From the NCBI GenBank assembly GCA_035315125.1, contig DATFYI010000234.1, positions 1 to 14,477 of the forward strand: a stretch of DNA of 14,477 nt. The letters run 5' to 3'. This DNA comes from DATFYI01 sp035315125 (GTDB taxonomy: Bacteria > Chloroflexota > Anaerolineae > Anaerolineales > Anaerolineaceae). The notes under the pieces are model-generated. The model was not told the DNA's origin and did not search any database. It saw only the letters and a list, made by a program, of their open reading frames with translations. Of this stretch, positions 6,731-13,321 are shown piece by piece (the first letter of the stretch is position 1; every line of letters starts with the position of its first letter). The position numbers and the translations under genes were made by a program.

Positions 6731-7797
6731 GTAACCCGACAGATTTTCTCGACGAAGATTGGATTAGAAACGAGCTGAGCGTCCTGCAGCAAGTCCCACC
6801 GCGCTCGGCTGAGGCCGAGAGCCGCGGCAGAGCCAAATTCCAGGCTGAGATTGCCAGACTGCGCCAGCCTGCGCAGGTCTCAAATCAAAATCTTCTTTCC
6901 CAATTGGATAAATGGATTGCGATGCTTTTCGGCAAAAATAACTACCGTGCGCTTGTGGGTGCGTTGGCAGTTTTACTGGTTTTCATTCTCATCTTTGGCA
7001 GCGGCGCTGTTACTGTTTATGCTGCACAATCCAGCCTGCCAGACCAGCCGCTCTATCCGCTTAAACTGCTCAGCGAAAATGTTCGTCTGGATTTAGCCAG
7101 CAATCCCCAGGCCAAATTTCAGCTCGACCAGGAATTTATCAACCGCCGGTTTGCTGAAATTGCTCAATTATCGCAAAACGGGCAGACGCCCGGCGCTGAT
7201 CTAACCGATCAGTTGCAAAAGGATCTCAATAATTCGCTGGACAATCTGGCGCAGCTTAACAGCAGTGATTCTACCCCCAGGTTGCAAAACTTGCTCAATA
7301 ATCTCCAGCAGCACCAGCAGCAACTGGCTATATTGCAAGCCAATGCCAACCCAAATGCTGCCGCCCAGTACAGCCGGGTGGTTGAGATGCTCCAGACCAG
7401 GGTGGATTTGCTCCAGCAAGGCATCAAAAATCCGCAAGAACTGCACCAGATGCTATCCCAGCCACACGGTAAAAGCGATCAGCACAACAACGTTACTCCC
7501 ACGCCAGCGATAACCTCCACTTTATCGTCTAACGAAATTTTAGAGACGTCTGAAACGCCCGCTGATAATAGCCAGGATAATTGCCCCGCACAAAGCCACG
7601 GACAAGGAAATCAGCCGGGTAACAAAAATAAGGATTGTGAACCAGGAGCCCAGTCAACTGTGACGAATGGCAGTGTCACAGAGACACCTATTTCGCCGTC
7701 GCAGCAAAAAACACCGAATAATAATAACCAGAACAATGGCAACAATGGCAACAACGGCAACGGTAATAAAAACGGCAAAGGGCACCATAATAAATAG
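6727..7797 (+). CDS. DUF5667-like single-pass membrane protein, candidate anti-sigma factor/sensor
   Basis: A 356-residue protein starting in the ATGA overlap with the sigma gene. Residues 1-73 are polar and presumably cytoplasmic, matching the position of an anti-sigma domain, but no zinc-binding HxxxCxxC motif is present. One membrane helix spans about 75-99 (VGALAVLLVFILIFGSGAVT). Just outside it, LPDQPLYPLKLLSENVRLDL and FQLDQEFINRRFAEIAQL form the DUF5667 pattern, continued by a Gln/Asn/Leu-rich helical region to about 245. The tail (about 250-356) is low-complexity, Thr/Ser/Pro then Asn/Gly-rich (NNGNNGNNGNGNKNGKGHHN), with two cysteines, 286 and 304. A sensor exposed outside the cell that restrains the sigma factor is an inference from genetic coupling. 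The following secreted gene starts 44 bp downstream. Confidence 0.82.
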   Translation: MSNPTDFLDEDWIRNELSVLQQVPPRSAEAESRGRAKFQAEIARLRQPAQVSNQNLLSQLDKWIAMLFGKNNYRALVGALAVLLVFILIFGSGAVTVYAAQSSLPDQPLYPLKLLSENVRLDLASNPQAKFQLDQEFINRRFAEIAQLSQNGQTPGADLTDQLQKDLNNSLDNLAQLNSSDSTPRLQNLLNNLQQHQQQLAILQANANPNAAAQYSRVVEMLQTRVDLLQQGIKNPQELHQMLSQPHGKSDQHNNVTPTPAITSTLSSNEILETSETPADNSQDNCPAQSHGQGNQPGNKNKDCEPGAQSTVTNGSVTETPISPSQQKTPNNNNQNNGNNGNNGNGNKNGKGHHNK

Positions 7798-7826
7798 CCC
7801 TACTTTTTGACATTTTGATCGATAAA

Positions 7827-7832
7827 AAGGAG
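7827..7832 (+). promoter_or_regulatory. Shine-Dalgarno site of the PxKF protein gene
   Basis: AAGGAG sits 9 bases before the ATG at 7842. The frame is open to an earlier ATG at 7815, but that would place the Shine-Dalgarno inside the gene and put charged residues ahead of the signal peptide, so the ATG at 7842 is preferred. Confidence 0.75.
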
Positions 7833-7841
7833 CAAAACAGG

Positions 7842-8921
7842 ATGAAAAAATTAGCAAGCATATCCACAGTGGTACTGATGATAGCCATGGCATTCTCGTT
7901 TCTGCCGGCGAGCATCGCCCTGGCGGCTACCGGTCCGGTCACTTCTGCGGTAACGGTTGTCCCCAACCCTGTTCCGTTCAACACGACCGCCACCTTGACA
8001 GCCTCTGTCGACAACACCGTCCTGGCTTCAAATGTAGTTTCGGCTGAGTACAGCCTGGACGGAGGCCTTACCTGGACAGCCATGGCCGCAGCGAGCGGTT
8101 TCACATTTGGCAGCGCCTTAACGATGAATGTTACTGCCACATTCACAGCGAAAATGGGGGAAACCCAGGTATGCGTACATGCCAATGATGCACTCGGCGA
8201 CATCGGCCCGGACGCCTGTATCCCCTTAACTGTCAAGGATAATCTGCCACCCATCGTTTCAAACGTCAAGGTCGCTGCCGTGTTGATGGGTTCAACCGGA
8301 ACCGCCACCGTCACTGCCACCATTGACGACAGCACCACTGGCGGATCGAATATTGCCTCGGCCGCTTACACACTCAACGGCGGGACACCGGTCGCCATGC
8401 AAGCCGTAGATGGCGCCTTCGATGCGGTCAGTGAAGCTGTCACAGCCACCATCAACCCGATCAGCGCCGGGGCAAACACGATTTGCGTGACTGGCACCGA
8501 CGCAGCAGGCAACACCAGCGCTGCCACCGGCAATGCCTGCATCACCTTCACCCTGATCGTATTCAAAGGCTTTCAATCGCCTATCGTCATGGGAGTGACC
8601 AACAAGGCCAATGCCCCGCAGACCATCCCGATCAAATTCTGGTTGACCAACGCCAACGGCAGCCCGGTCACTCAATTGAGCAGAGGCCAAATCCTGTCTT
8701 ACCAGGTCGACTGCACTTCCTTGACGGGCGATCCTACTACGGGCAGCGCTATCGGCTCCCCGGGTAAATCCGGCCTGAAATACCAGGGTAATGGTAGATG
8801 GCATATCAACTGGAAAACGTCGAAATCTTTCATTGGAACCTGTCGGGCGATGTTTGTCCAGATCAGTGCCTACCAGAACTCGCCAACCGTGGTATTCGAC
8901 TTCAGGAAACCCAAGAAATAA
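7842..8921 (+). CDS. Secreted protein with two Ig-like domains and a C-terminal PxKF domain
   Basis: A 359-residue exported protein. Residues 1-28 are a signal peptide (MKKLASISTVVLMIAMAFSF, then cleavage after ALA). About 36-132 and 138-237 are two repeats of a beta-sandwich type resembling bacterial Ig-like domains; each ends with a matched Cys pair, C111/C126 (CVHANDALGDIGPDAC) and C215/C233 (CVTGTDAAGNTSAATGNAC). About 241-355 is a PxKF domain: FKGFQSPI, TIPIKFWL with the Pro-x-Lys-Phe core at 263-266, then Cys291 and Cys334 (GTCRAMFV). PxKF domains cap many large secreted proteins, but their role is not settled. Being third in the sigma operon, this is a likely surface output or the ligand sensed by the membrane protein. 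No sortase or lipid anchor is seen. Confidence 0.85.
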   Translation: MKKLASISTVVLMIAMAFSFLPASIALAATGPVTSAVTVVPNPVPFNTTATLTASVDNTVLASNVVSAEYSLDGGLTWTAMAAASGFTFGSALTMNVTATFTAKMGETQVCVHANDALGDIGPDACIPLTVKDNLPPIVSNVKVAAVLMGSTGTATVTATIDDSTTGGSNIASAAYTLNGGTPVAMQAVDGAFDAVSEAVTATINPISAGANTICVTGTDAAGNTSAATGNACITFTLIVFKGFQSPIVMGVTNKANAPQTIPIKFWLTNANGSPVTQLSRGQILSYQVDCTSLTGDPTTGSAIGSPGKSGLKYQGNGRWHINWKTSKSFIGTCRAMFVQISAYQNSPTVVFDFRKPKK

Positions 8922-9061
8922 AACGCTTCCGAAGGTGCGTTGCTATTTGAATTGTGCATATGATCGAGGAACCAGCGCCAGTCGGATTCCAATTCAAATA
9001 GAAAAAGCCAACGAGTGATCCTCACAGCTTGAGTTGACTGCTTGATGTTTCCTATCCAAAC

Positions 9062-9105
9062 AACCTCGACAAGGTTCAAAACCTTGTCGAGGTTTGCATT
9101 TTTCA
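9062..9105 (+). terminator. Strong hairpin and T-run ending the sigma/DUF5667/PxKF operon
   Basis: AACCTCGACAAGGTT (9062-9076) pairs perfectly with AACCTTGTCGAGGTT (9080-9094) around a CAA loop, followed by TGCATTTTTC. The 15-bp stem with trailing T residues fits an intrinsic terminator for the plus-strand operon, though it lies 140 bases beyond the PxKF stop codon. The intervening sequence shows no gene. The palindrome may also belong to a dispersed repeat family. Confidence 0.7.
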
Positions 9106-9218
9106 ATGGCTGTGCGCTGACATGGTTATGAATCATTGAATTGCATGATTCCATTCGTCATTTAGACAGGATTGCGGTATCATTTTCGTAGATGCTTATT
9201 ATTTCTTGCGGAGCCGCC

Positions 9219-9635
9219 ATGTCCTTAAAAGAATTCAAAATTGAGTTTAACGGTTATTGGAGAGAGGAAAACAAAGCCTGGCTGCCGGCCGAATCCGGTA
9301 TCTATTGTGTCTATACCTGTGCCTATCATCCAGACCTGAAAGAAGTTACGATTTCAAAGCTGGTGTATGTGGGCGCAGCCGAAAATGTAAACGAAAAAAT
9401 AGCCAACCACGAGAAGCTGGCTGAATGGCAGAGCTATTTAAACTACGCAGAACAGCTGTGCTACACTTTTGCAGCCGTGCCGCGCCCCGAGCGGGCACGC
9501 TGCGTGGCTGCCATTATTTTTACCCATCGCCCGCCAGCTAATAGCGACTACCTCGACCGGTTTCCCTTCGAGCGTACCATCCTGTCGCTGACCGGCTGCA
9601 CCCCCGCTTTAAAGAACATCTTCTCAGTGGGTTAA
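9219..9635 (+). CDS. GIY-YIG-fold protein, probably not an active nuclease
   Basis: A 138-residue protein with the GIY-YIG layout: GIY at 27-29 (SGIYCVY), Y-V-G at 50-52 (KLVYVGAAENV), a conserved His64 in NHEKL, and RPPAN at 104-108 ahead of a PFERTILSLTG tail. This subgroup keeps a large insertion between the two motifs. The catalytic Arg expected about eight residues after YIG appears as Lys60, and the metal-binding Glu of the E-x-A-L-I helix appears as Val96 (RCVAAIIF), so hydrolysis of DNA is doubtful. I chose the ATG at 9219 because GGAG lies 5 bases before it; an ATG at 9192 has no such signal. It stands alone, its stop 15 bp from the convergent VOC gene. Fold assignment is moderately sure; the role is unknown. 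Confidence 0.65.
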   Translation: MSLKEFKIEFNGYWREENKAWLPAESGIYCVYTCAYHPDLKEVTISKLVYVGAAENVNEKIANHEKLAEWQSYLNYAEQLCYTFAAVPRPERARCVAAIIFTHRPPANSDYLDRFPFERTILSLTGCTPALKNIFSVG

Positions 9636-9650
9636 GCTCAAGCGAGCAAA

Positions 9651-9998
9651 TTACCTGGTATCCTGTATCAGGCCGATTACATTACCGTCGGCATCTTTAA
9701 CGCTGGCGACCAGCCGCCCCCCGCCTACATCTCCCACCGCTTGCTGAACCTGGGCGCCGGCGCTCAGCAGACTTTCCAGGCTTTTGTGGATGTCGTCGAC
9801 GTGGTAATAACCCACCGGTCCGTTCAAACCCTGGGACTGGCCGTTGGGAACCAGCCCGATTTGCTGCTCTCCAACCTGCCAGCCGACGTAGTAAGGCGCA
9901 TCATTATCGGGCGCCCGGCCTAAAAGCTGGCTGAACTGTGCTTTGGCTTTGGCAATGTCTTTAACTGGATATAGGATTGTTCGAACACCTGTATTCAT
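9651..9998 (-). CDS. VOC (glyoxalase/bleomycin-resistance/dioxygenase) superfamily protein
   Basis: A 115-residue single-domain VOC protein. The paired beta-alpha-beta-beta-beta modules are visible: VRTILYPVKDIAKAKAQFSQ with LLGRAPDNDAPYYVGWQVG, then GPVGYYHVDDIHKSLESLLS followed by AGAQVQQAV and VKDADGNVIGLIQDTR. Of the usual metal ligands only His67 (YYHVDD) is in place; the first strand has Tyr-Pro and the last strand ends IGLIQ without Glu, so it may bind a ligand rather than catalyse a glyoxalase reaction. AAGGAG lies 8 bases before the ATG. Two palindromic sites precede the gene at 10025-10038 and 10048-10069, suggesting control by a dimeric repressor that is not encoded in this window. 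Confidence 0.88.
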   Translation of the reverse strand: MNTGVRTILYPVKDIAKAKAQFSQLLGRAPDNDAPYYVGWQVGEQQIGLVPNGQSQGLNGPVGYYHVDDIHKSLESLLSAGAQVQQAVGDVGGGRLVASVKDADGNVIGLIQDTR

Positions 9999-10024
9999 GC
10001 GGAACTCCTTCAGTAATGATCAAT

Positions 10025-10038
10025 TTACCGATCAGTCA
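10025..10038. promoter_or_regulatory. TetR-operator-like imperfect palindrome
   Basis: TTACCGATCAGTCA is symmetric about GATC in 5 of 7 positions and resembles the half-site style of many TetR-family operators (ACnGATCnGT). It lies about 27 bases upstream of the VOC gene start. This is an inference from pattern only. Confidence 0.3.
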
Positions 10039-10047
10039 CACATATTC

Positions 10048-10069
10048 GAGTATAAAGATTGTTATACTC
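10048..10069. promoter_or_regulatory. Operator-like dyad upstream of the VOC gene
   Basis: GAGTATAA (10048-10055) and TTATACTC (10062-10069) are exact inverted repeats with a 6-base spacer, 50 bases upstream of the VOC start. Each half contains a TATACT-type -10 hexamer, one per strand, so the dyad may overlap the promoter. A dimeric regulator-binding site is the simplest reading. Confidence 0.45.
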
Positions 10070-10123
10070 TTATTTTACCACCCTTTAATTAGCTTCCCAA
10101 CAAAGCTGCTTATGTGGATATTT

Positions 10124-10792
10124 TCAGTACAACACTCCGTTTAAATAATCTAGAAAAGGCCGCATGGCCCGGCAGGCCTGGATAACCTGCTCCTCAAAAT
10201 CGCTGGCCAGCACATCCTGATCTGAAAAATGATGGAAAGCTGTGACTTGTTTCAGTCGCAAGGTTTCAATTTCCGGATGGGCCGGGTCGTATCCTTTGGG
10301 CGCGGTCTTCAGCCGTTCCCCTTCCACCGCCCCAAACTCAGCTACAAAATCCGGCGCGCCGGTGACTGCATGGAAAGCGGCTGCATCCTGGACAATCGCC
10401 TGGCGGAAGTGGTACAACTGCTCCGGGTTGGGCTCGTGCAGACCGCCCGCCACCAGCGACTGGTCGTGCGGCTCGAGGGAGACGTAGTAGCCGAGCGTGC
10501 GAGGGTTCCAACCGCCCGGAGCGATGATGGCGCCCAGGTTCGTTTTATAGGGCGATTTATCCTTCGAAAAGCGCAGGTCGCGGTAGATGCGCGCCACGCA
10601 ATCCTTAGCCTGCAAATCGTGCAACTGGTCTGAGATTCTGAATTCATCAATCAGGTCATCAATGAATTGATAAAAAGTCTGGCGGGCCTTTTCGTAGTCC
10701 GGACGGTGCTCGTCAAACCAGGCCTTATTGTTGTTTTGGCGCAAATCGCTCAAGTAACGCAGGATCAATCCCAGGTCAGGAGTGGATGGCAT
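10124..10792 (-). CDS. DUF2461 (TIGR02453) family protein
   Basis: A 222-residue cytoplasmic protein of the length usual for DUF2461. Family landmarks are LRQNNNKAWFDEHRPDYE near 17-34, then ARIYRDLRFSKDKSPYKTN near 67-85, GYYVSLEPHDQSLVAGGLHE near 101-120 and the C-terminal FHHFSDQDVL. The family is widespread and conserved, yet no biochemical role is established. The ATG at 10790-10792 has a GCGAGG 6 bases upstream. It is the middle member of three same-strand genes (67-residue membrane protein, this gene, VOC gene), but gaps of over 100 bases argue against one tight operon. Confidence 0.9.
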   Translation of the reverse strand: MPSTPDLGLILRYLSDLRQNNNKAWFDEHRPDYEKARQTFYQFIDDLIDEFRISDQLHDLQAKDCVARIYRDLRFSKDKSPYKTNLGAIIAPGGWNPRTLGYYVSLEPHDQSLVAGGLHEPNPEQLYHFRQAIVQDAAAFHAVTGAPDFVAEFGAVEGERLKTAPKGYDPAHPEIETLRLKQVTAFHHFSDQDVLASDFEEQVIQACRAMRPFLDYLNGVLY

Positions 10793-10868
10793 AACGGCCT
10801 CGCAATCGGAAAATTCACACTGGCAGGATCAGATCCTTCGATTTTACCATGACCCCCTCAACGATCCG

Positions 10869-10890
10869 CCCATTTTCAGGTGAAAATGGG
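10869..10890. repeat. 10-bp inverted repeat between the small membrane gene and DUF2461 gene
   Basis: CCCATTTTCA at 10869-10878 pairs with TGAAAATGGG at 10881-10890 around GG. It follows the stop of the small membrane-protein gene by about 15 bases on the minus strand. No T-run follows, so termination is not clear. Confidence 0.5.
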
Positions 10891-10904
10891 GGGATTAAGG
10901 GAGG

Positions 10905-11108
10905 TTAGCTTTTGGTGCGATCGTTTTTAATGGACAAAAGCACTATGTTCAGGATTAACAGCGTTGTCAATCCGATATATGAGGCAATTTGAGGCAGCGT
11001 ACCCTTAAACCCCTCATCGATTCCGTTATAGGTAATCCACAGAATAAATACAACGTTGCCGGCAATGGCGATAATGCGCAGCAGACTGAGAACAGGGTTT
11101 TGGTTCAT
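10905..11108 (-). CDS. Small two-helix membrane protein
   Basis: A 67-residue protein with two predicted membrane helices, at about 6-28 (VLSLLRIIAIAGNVVFILWI) and 40-60 (QIASYIGLTTLLILNIVLLS), joined by a short loop containing YNGIDEGFKG. It ends with a charged KNDRTKS. Small proteins with this pattern recur in bacteria, but I know of no assigned function. I use the ATG at 11106-11108; a TTG six codons earlier would overlap the TATAAT box at 11115-11120. There is no Shine-Dalgarno sequence, and the -10 box ends only 6 bases before the ATG, so the mRNA may be leaderless. Confidence 0.7.
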   Translation of the reverse strand: MNQNPVLSLLRIIAIAGNVVFILWITYNGIDEGFKGTLPQIASYIGLTTLLILNIVLLSIKNDRTKS

Positions 11109-11114
11109 GCTTAA

Positions 11115-11120
11115 ATTATA
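11115..11120 (-). promoter_or_regulatory. -10 box immediately before the small membrane-protein gene
   Basis: Consensus TATAAT on the minus strand ends 6 bases before the ATG. Transcription would begin at or next to the start codon. No clear -35 is seen at 16-18 bases. Confidence 0.45.
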
Positions 11121-11253
11121 GCTCAATGCGCCCGGCCAATCCTGCGCAAATCGAAGGATATCTTCACCAGAAAAAGGCTTTTTCTGATAAACTCAGGAAA
11201 ATGCCCAACGTTCGTATTCAAAAGATATTTTTTGCGGGAGTTCTATATTTTAC

Positions 11254-12795
11254 ATGGCAAAGAAACAAACGCTCCTGCCTTTATATCTTGGCTTAATCGG
11301 GATAGCCGGCATTGCATTGGTCTTATGGTTGACGACGCCTTATGGGGTGGGTGTCAGTACCGACTCGACCTCCTACCTGGGCGGCGCAACCAGCCTGCTA
11401 TCCGGCCGGGGATATTCCTTTAACGGCAGCCCGATTAGCCATTATCCTCCGCTCTACTCGCTCATCCTGGCGGGAATCAATCTTTTATCGAACAACCTTT
11501 TGCATACGGCGCGCTATCTGGCTGCTCTCCTGTTCGGCGTCAATTTGGGGCTGGCAGCAGGGCTGGTGTATCTCACAACCGGCCGTAATTTATTGTCAAC
11601 CACTTTTGCGGTATTATTTATCGCATCATCAGAATCAATCCTGGAGCTGCATGTATGGGCCTGGTCGGAACCGCTTTTTATGGCATTATCGCTAACCGGC
11701 ATCCTGCTGCTTTGTTTGTATATCGTAAGACCCAGTCTATCCTGGCTGATTGCATCCGCGCTCTGTTTGGGGCTGGCGATCGTAACCCGCTATATCGGCG
11801 GCGCTTTCCTGCCGGCTGCCTTCGCCATCGTTTTTTGGGGGGCAAAGGATCAGAAAATTGCTCGCAGAATTTCGAATAGCCTGATCTGGCTTGGGTTCGC
11901 TTGCGTCCCACCTGTCATCGTTGCGGTGCGAAACCTGAACTTGGCAGGCACGGCTGCCGATCGTAATTTTGTAGTTCACCCTTTGGCTGTATTTCCTTAT
12001 ATCACGCGCCTCATGACTTATATGGTTGCATTTATTGTCCCGATTTCGCTGCCCAATTGGGTGCAACTGGCCATCTTTGGGCTGCTGGCAGCCGCCCTGA
12101 TTTTTCTGACCGTCCTGCTATTCAAGAGGAATCCGGTCAACCTGAATTGGCGTTCGCCGGGCGTGCTGGTGACAATGACCTGTCTATTATTCTTTGTTTT
12201 TTATTTTCTGGCCCTGTGGATAACCATCTCCTACCTGGATGCCAGCACCAAAGTGGATTGGCGTCTGGTTGCGCCCGCCTTTGCGCTGCTGAGCGTGGCA
12301 GCCTTTCCGGCCCTTTGGGCGATCTCGCAGCGGCTGAAGAGCCCCCTGCTGTGGTACGGTTTTCTGATACTGGTAGCAATATCCATAGGCATGAAAACCG
12401 CCGATACTATTCAAACCATGACGCCTTATCGAGAAACAGGGCTGGGGTACACCTCCGCAGTCTGGCGGCATTCGCAGACCATCGCCTTTATAAAATCACT
12501 TGAAGCAGACCGCACTATCTACACCAACGGAGCCGACGTGATCGGTTTTCTGACGGAGGTGCAAGCTCATTATTTCCCTGAAAAATACAATCCATTTACA
12601 AATGGTATCAATTCGCTCTTTCCCAAAGAAATTGAGGCTATGTGCACTGCCGTCATCCAGAAGAGAGCCTTGCTGGTGTTTATTCATGGCACGCCTCTCA
12701 GGGGAAATCTGCCGACACAAAAAGAAATAACGGCCAGTTGCCAGCTATCCGTTTTACAATCCTTTGCGGATGGGAAAGTGTACGGCCTGAAGTAG
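11254..12795 (+). CDS. GT-C type membrane glycosyltransferase (GT39/ArnT-like)
   Basis: A 513-residue protein with about 10-11 hydrophobic helices, typical of GT-C enzymes that transfer sugars from polyprenyl-phosphate donors outside the membrane. The first helix is at about 8-27. The first external loop holds the likely catalytic acid, Asp37, in GVSTDSTSYLGGA, and then HYPPLYSLILAG at 63-74, a pattern common to ArnT/PMT-related proteins. The C-terminal 130 residues form an extracytoplasmic domain (ETGLGYTSAVWRHSQTIAFI). The acceptor is unknown; envelope glycan or protein glycosylation is plausible. GGGAG lies 13 bases before the ATG, farther than ideal. The gene stands alone, and its TAG is followed without any gap by a UvrA-like fragment in the same frame. 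Confidence 0.85.
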   Translation: MAKKQTLLPLYLGLIGIAGIALVLWLTTPYGVGVSTDSTSYLGGATSLLSGRGYSFNGSPISHYPPLYSLILAGINLLSNNLLHTARYLAALLFGVNLGLAAGLVYLTTGRNLLSTTFAVLFIASSESILELHVWAWSEPLFMALSLTGILLLCLYIVRPSLSWLIASALCLGLAIVTRYIGGAFLPAAFAIVFWGAKDQKIARRISNSLIWLGFACVPPVIVAVRNLNLAGTAADRNFVVHPLAVFPYITRLMTYMVAFIVPISLPNWVQLAIFGLLAAALIFLTVLLFKRNPVNLNWRSPGVLVTMTCLLFFVFYFLALWITISYLDASTKVDWRLVAPAFALLSVAAFPALWAISQRLKSPLLWYGFLILVAISIGMKTADTIQTMTPYRETGLGYTSAVWRHSQTIAFIKSLEADRTIYTNGADVIGFLTEVQAHYFPEKYNPFTNGINSLFPKEIEAMCTAVIQKRALLVFIHGTPLRGNLPTQKEITASCQLSVLQSFADGKVYGLK

Positions 12796-12999
12796 CCTGA
12801 TGCGGATGCGCTCGAGAATCTGAGCATGGCGCTGGTCGTAGACCAGAAACACCTGGATGCAGGATCGACCTCGACCGTAGGCACAGTCACCGATATTACA
12901 ACCATACTCAGGCTGGCTGACTTCAACTTCAACCAGGCCCCGCGCCCGCCTTTTCTTCTGCCGATCCACCCAACACCTGGACCGGCCTCCGTTCCGTAG
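12796..12999 (+). pseudogene. Fragment of a UvrA-like (excinuclease ABC subunit A) gene
   Basis: The frame open from 12796 to a TAG at 12997-12999 reads PDADALENLSMALVVDQKHL, then DAGSTSTVGTVTDITTILRL. This matches the UvrA stretch PDVDxIExLSPxxxIDQK followed by STVGTVTDIxxxLRLL that precedes the zinc-finger insertion. After residue 40 (base 12915) the similarity fades. Only about 40 of more than 800 codons remain, with no Walker motifs and no start signal, so it is a relic. It starts directly after the glycosyltransferase stop, in the same frame, which suggests a deletion or recombination junction there. It could derive from canonical UvrA or from a UvrA-like paralogue; the altered residues after DQK favour a paralogue. 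Confidence 0.55.
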
Positions 13000-13050
13000 G
13001 CGAAAACGATAATCCCTGATGTTGTGTTATTGCCCGTGTTTGTTAAAATA

Positions 13051-13088
13051 AAGAAAGGCCTTTTTACCCCCTATTCCGAGCCTTTCTT
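13051..13088 (-). terminator. Terminator-like hairpin, minus strand
   Basis: AAGAAAGGC (13051-13059) and GCCTTTCTT (13080-13088) are exact inverted repeats with a 20-nt loop. On the minus strand the stem runs into TATTTTAAC. No gene ends here on that strand; it may be a backup for the lipoprotein gene or a remnant of the lost UvrA-like region. Confidence 0.3.
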
Positions 13089-13266
13089 ACCAAAACCGGA
13101 CCGGATCAATTAGATCCAGGAATCTCTTTTATATTATACACATTTTGGATCGTTATAATCATATTATTTTCAATTATTAACATTAACGTTTTTTCATCTA
13201 AGCTACTATCAATGACCGGTTGCGCCGCAGGCGTGATTGTTTGTATCTACAGTTTGATTATTAAAC

Positions 13267-13299
13267 AAATTACCCTGTTTTGTGTAAACAGGGTAATTT
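13267..13299 (-). terminator. Intrinsic terminator of the lipoprotein gene
   Basis: AAATTACCCTGTTT (13267-13280) and AAACAGGGTAATTT (13286-13299) pair perfectly over 14 bp with loop TGTGT, 22 bases past the lipoprotein stop. On the minus strand the stem is followed by GTTTAAT. A good fit for an intrinsic terminator. Confidence 0.7.
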
Positions 13300-13321
13300 T
13301 ACCTGATTATTATTGGGGAGT

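Larger units (their letters stand above)
13000..13321. other. Noncoding region with hairpins
   Basis: I see no gene here. It holds the AAGAAAGGC/GCCTTTCTT repeat at 13051-13088, an AT-rich stretch at 13120-13200 and the terminator of the lipoprotein gene at 13267-13299. Confidence 0.6.

Noticed and set aside
7688..8338. 216-codon minus-strand frame opposite the end of the DUF5667 gene and the PxKF gene
   Set aside because: A shadow of GC-biased codons in the Thr/Ala-rich gene; both plus-strand genes have clear domains and starts.
11168..11186. CAGAAAAAG/CTTTTTCTG palindrome upstream of the glycosyltransferase
   Set aside because: Almost no loop, A/T-rich stem and no gene end nearby; too weak to call a terminator or an operator.
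12684..12969. Minus-strand frames opposite the glycosyltransferase end and UvrA-like relic
   Set aside because: No recognisable motif, whereas the plus-strand reading of the same bases gives UvrA signature residues.
13103..13117. GGATC/GATCC short inverted repeat
   Set aside because: Only 5-bp arms, within chance expectation.
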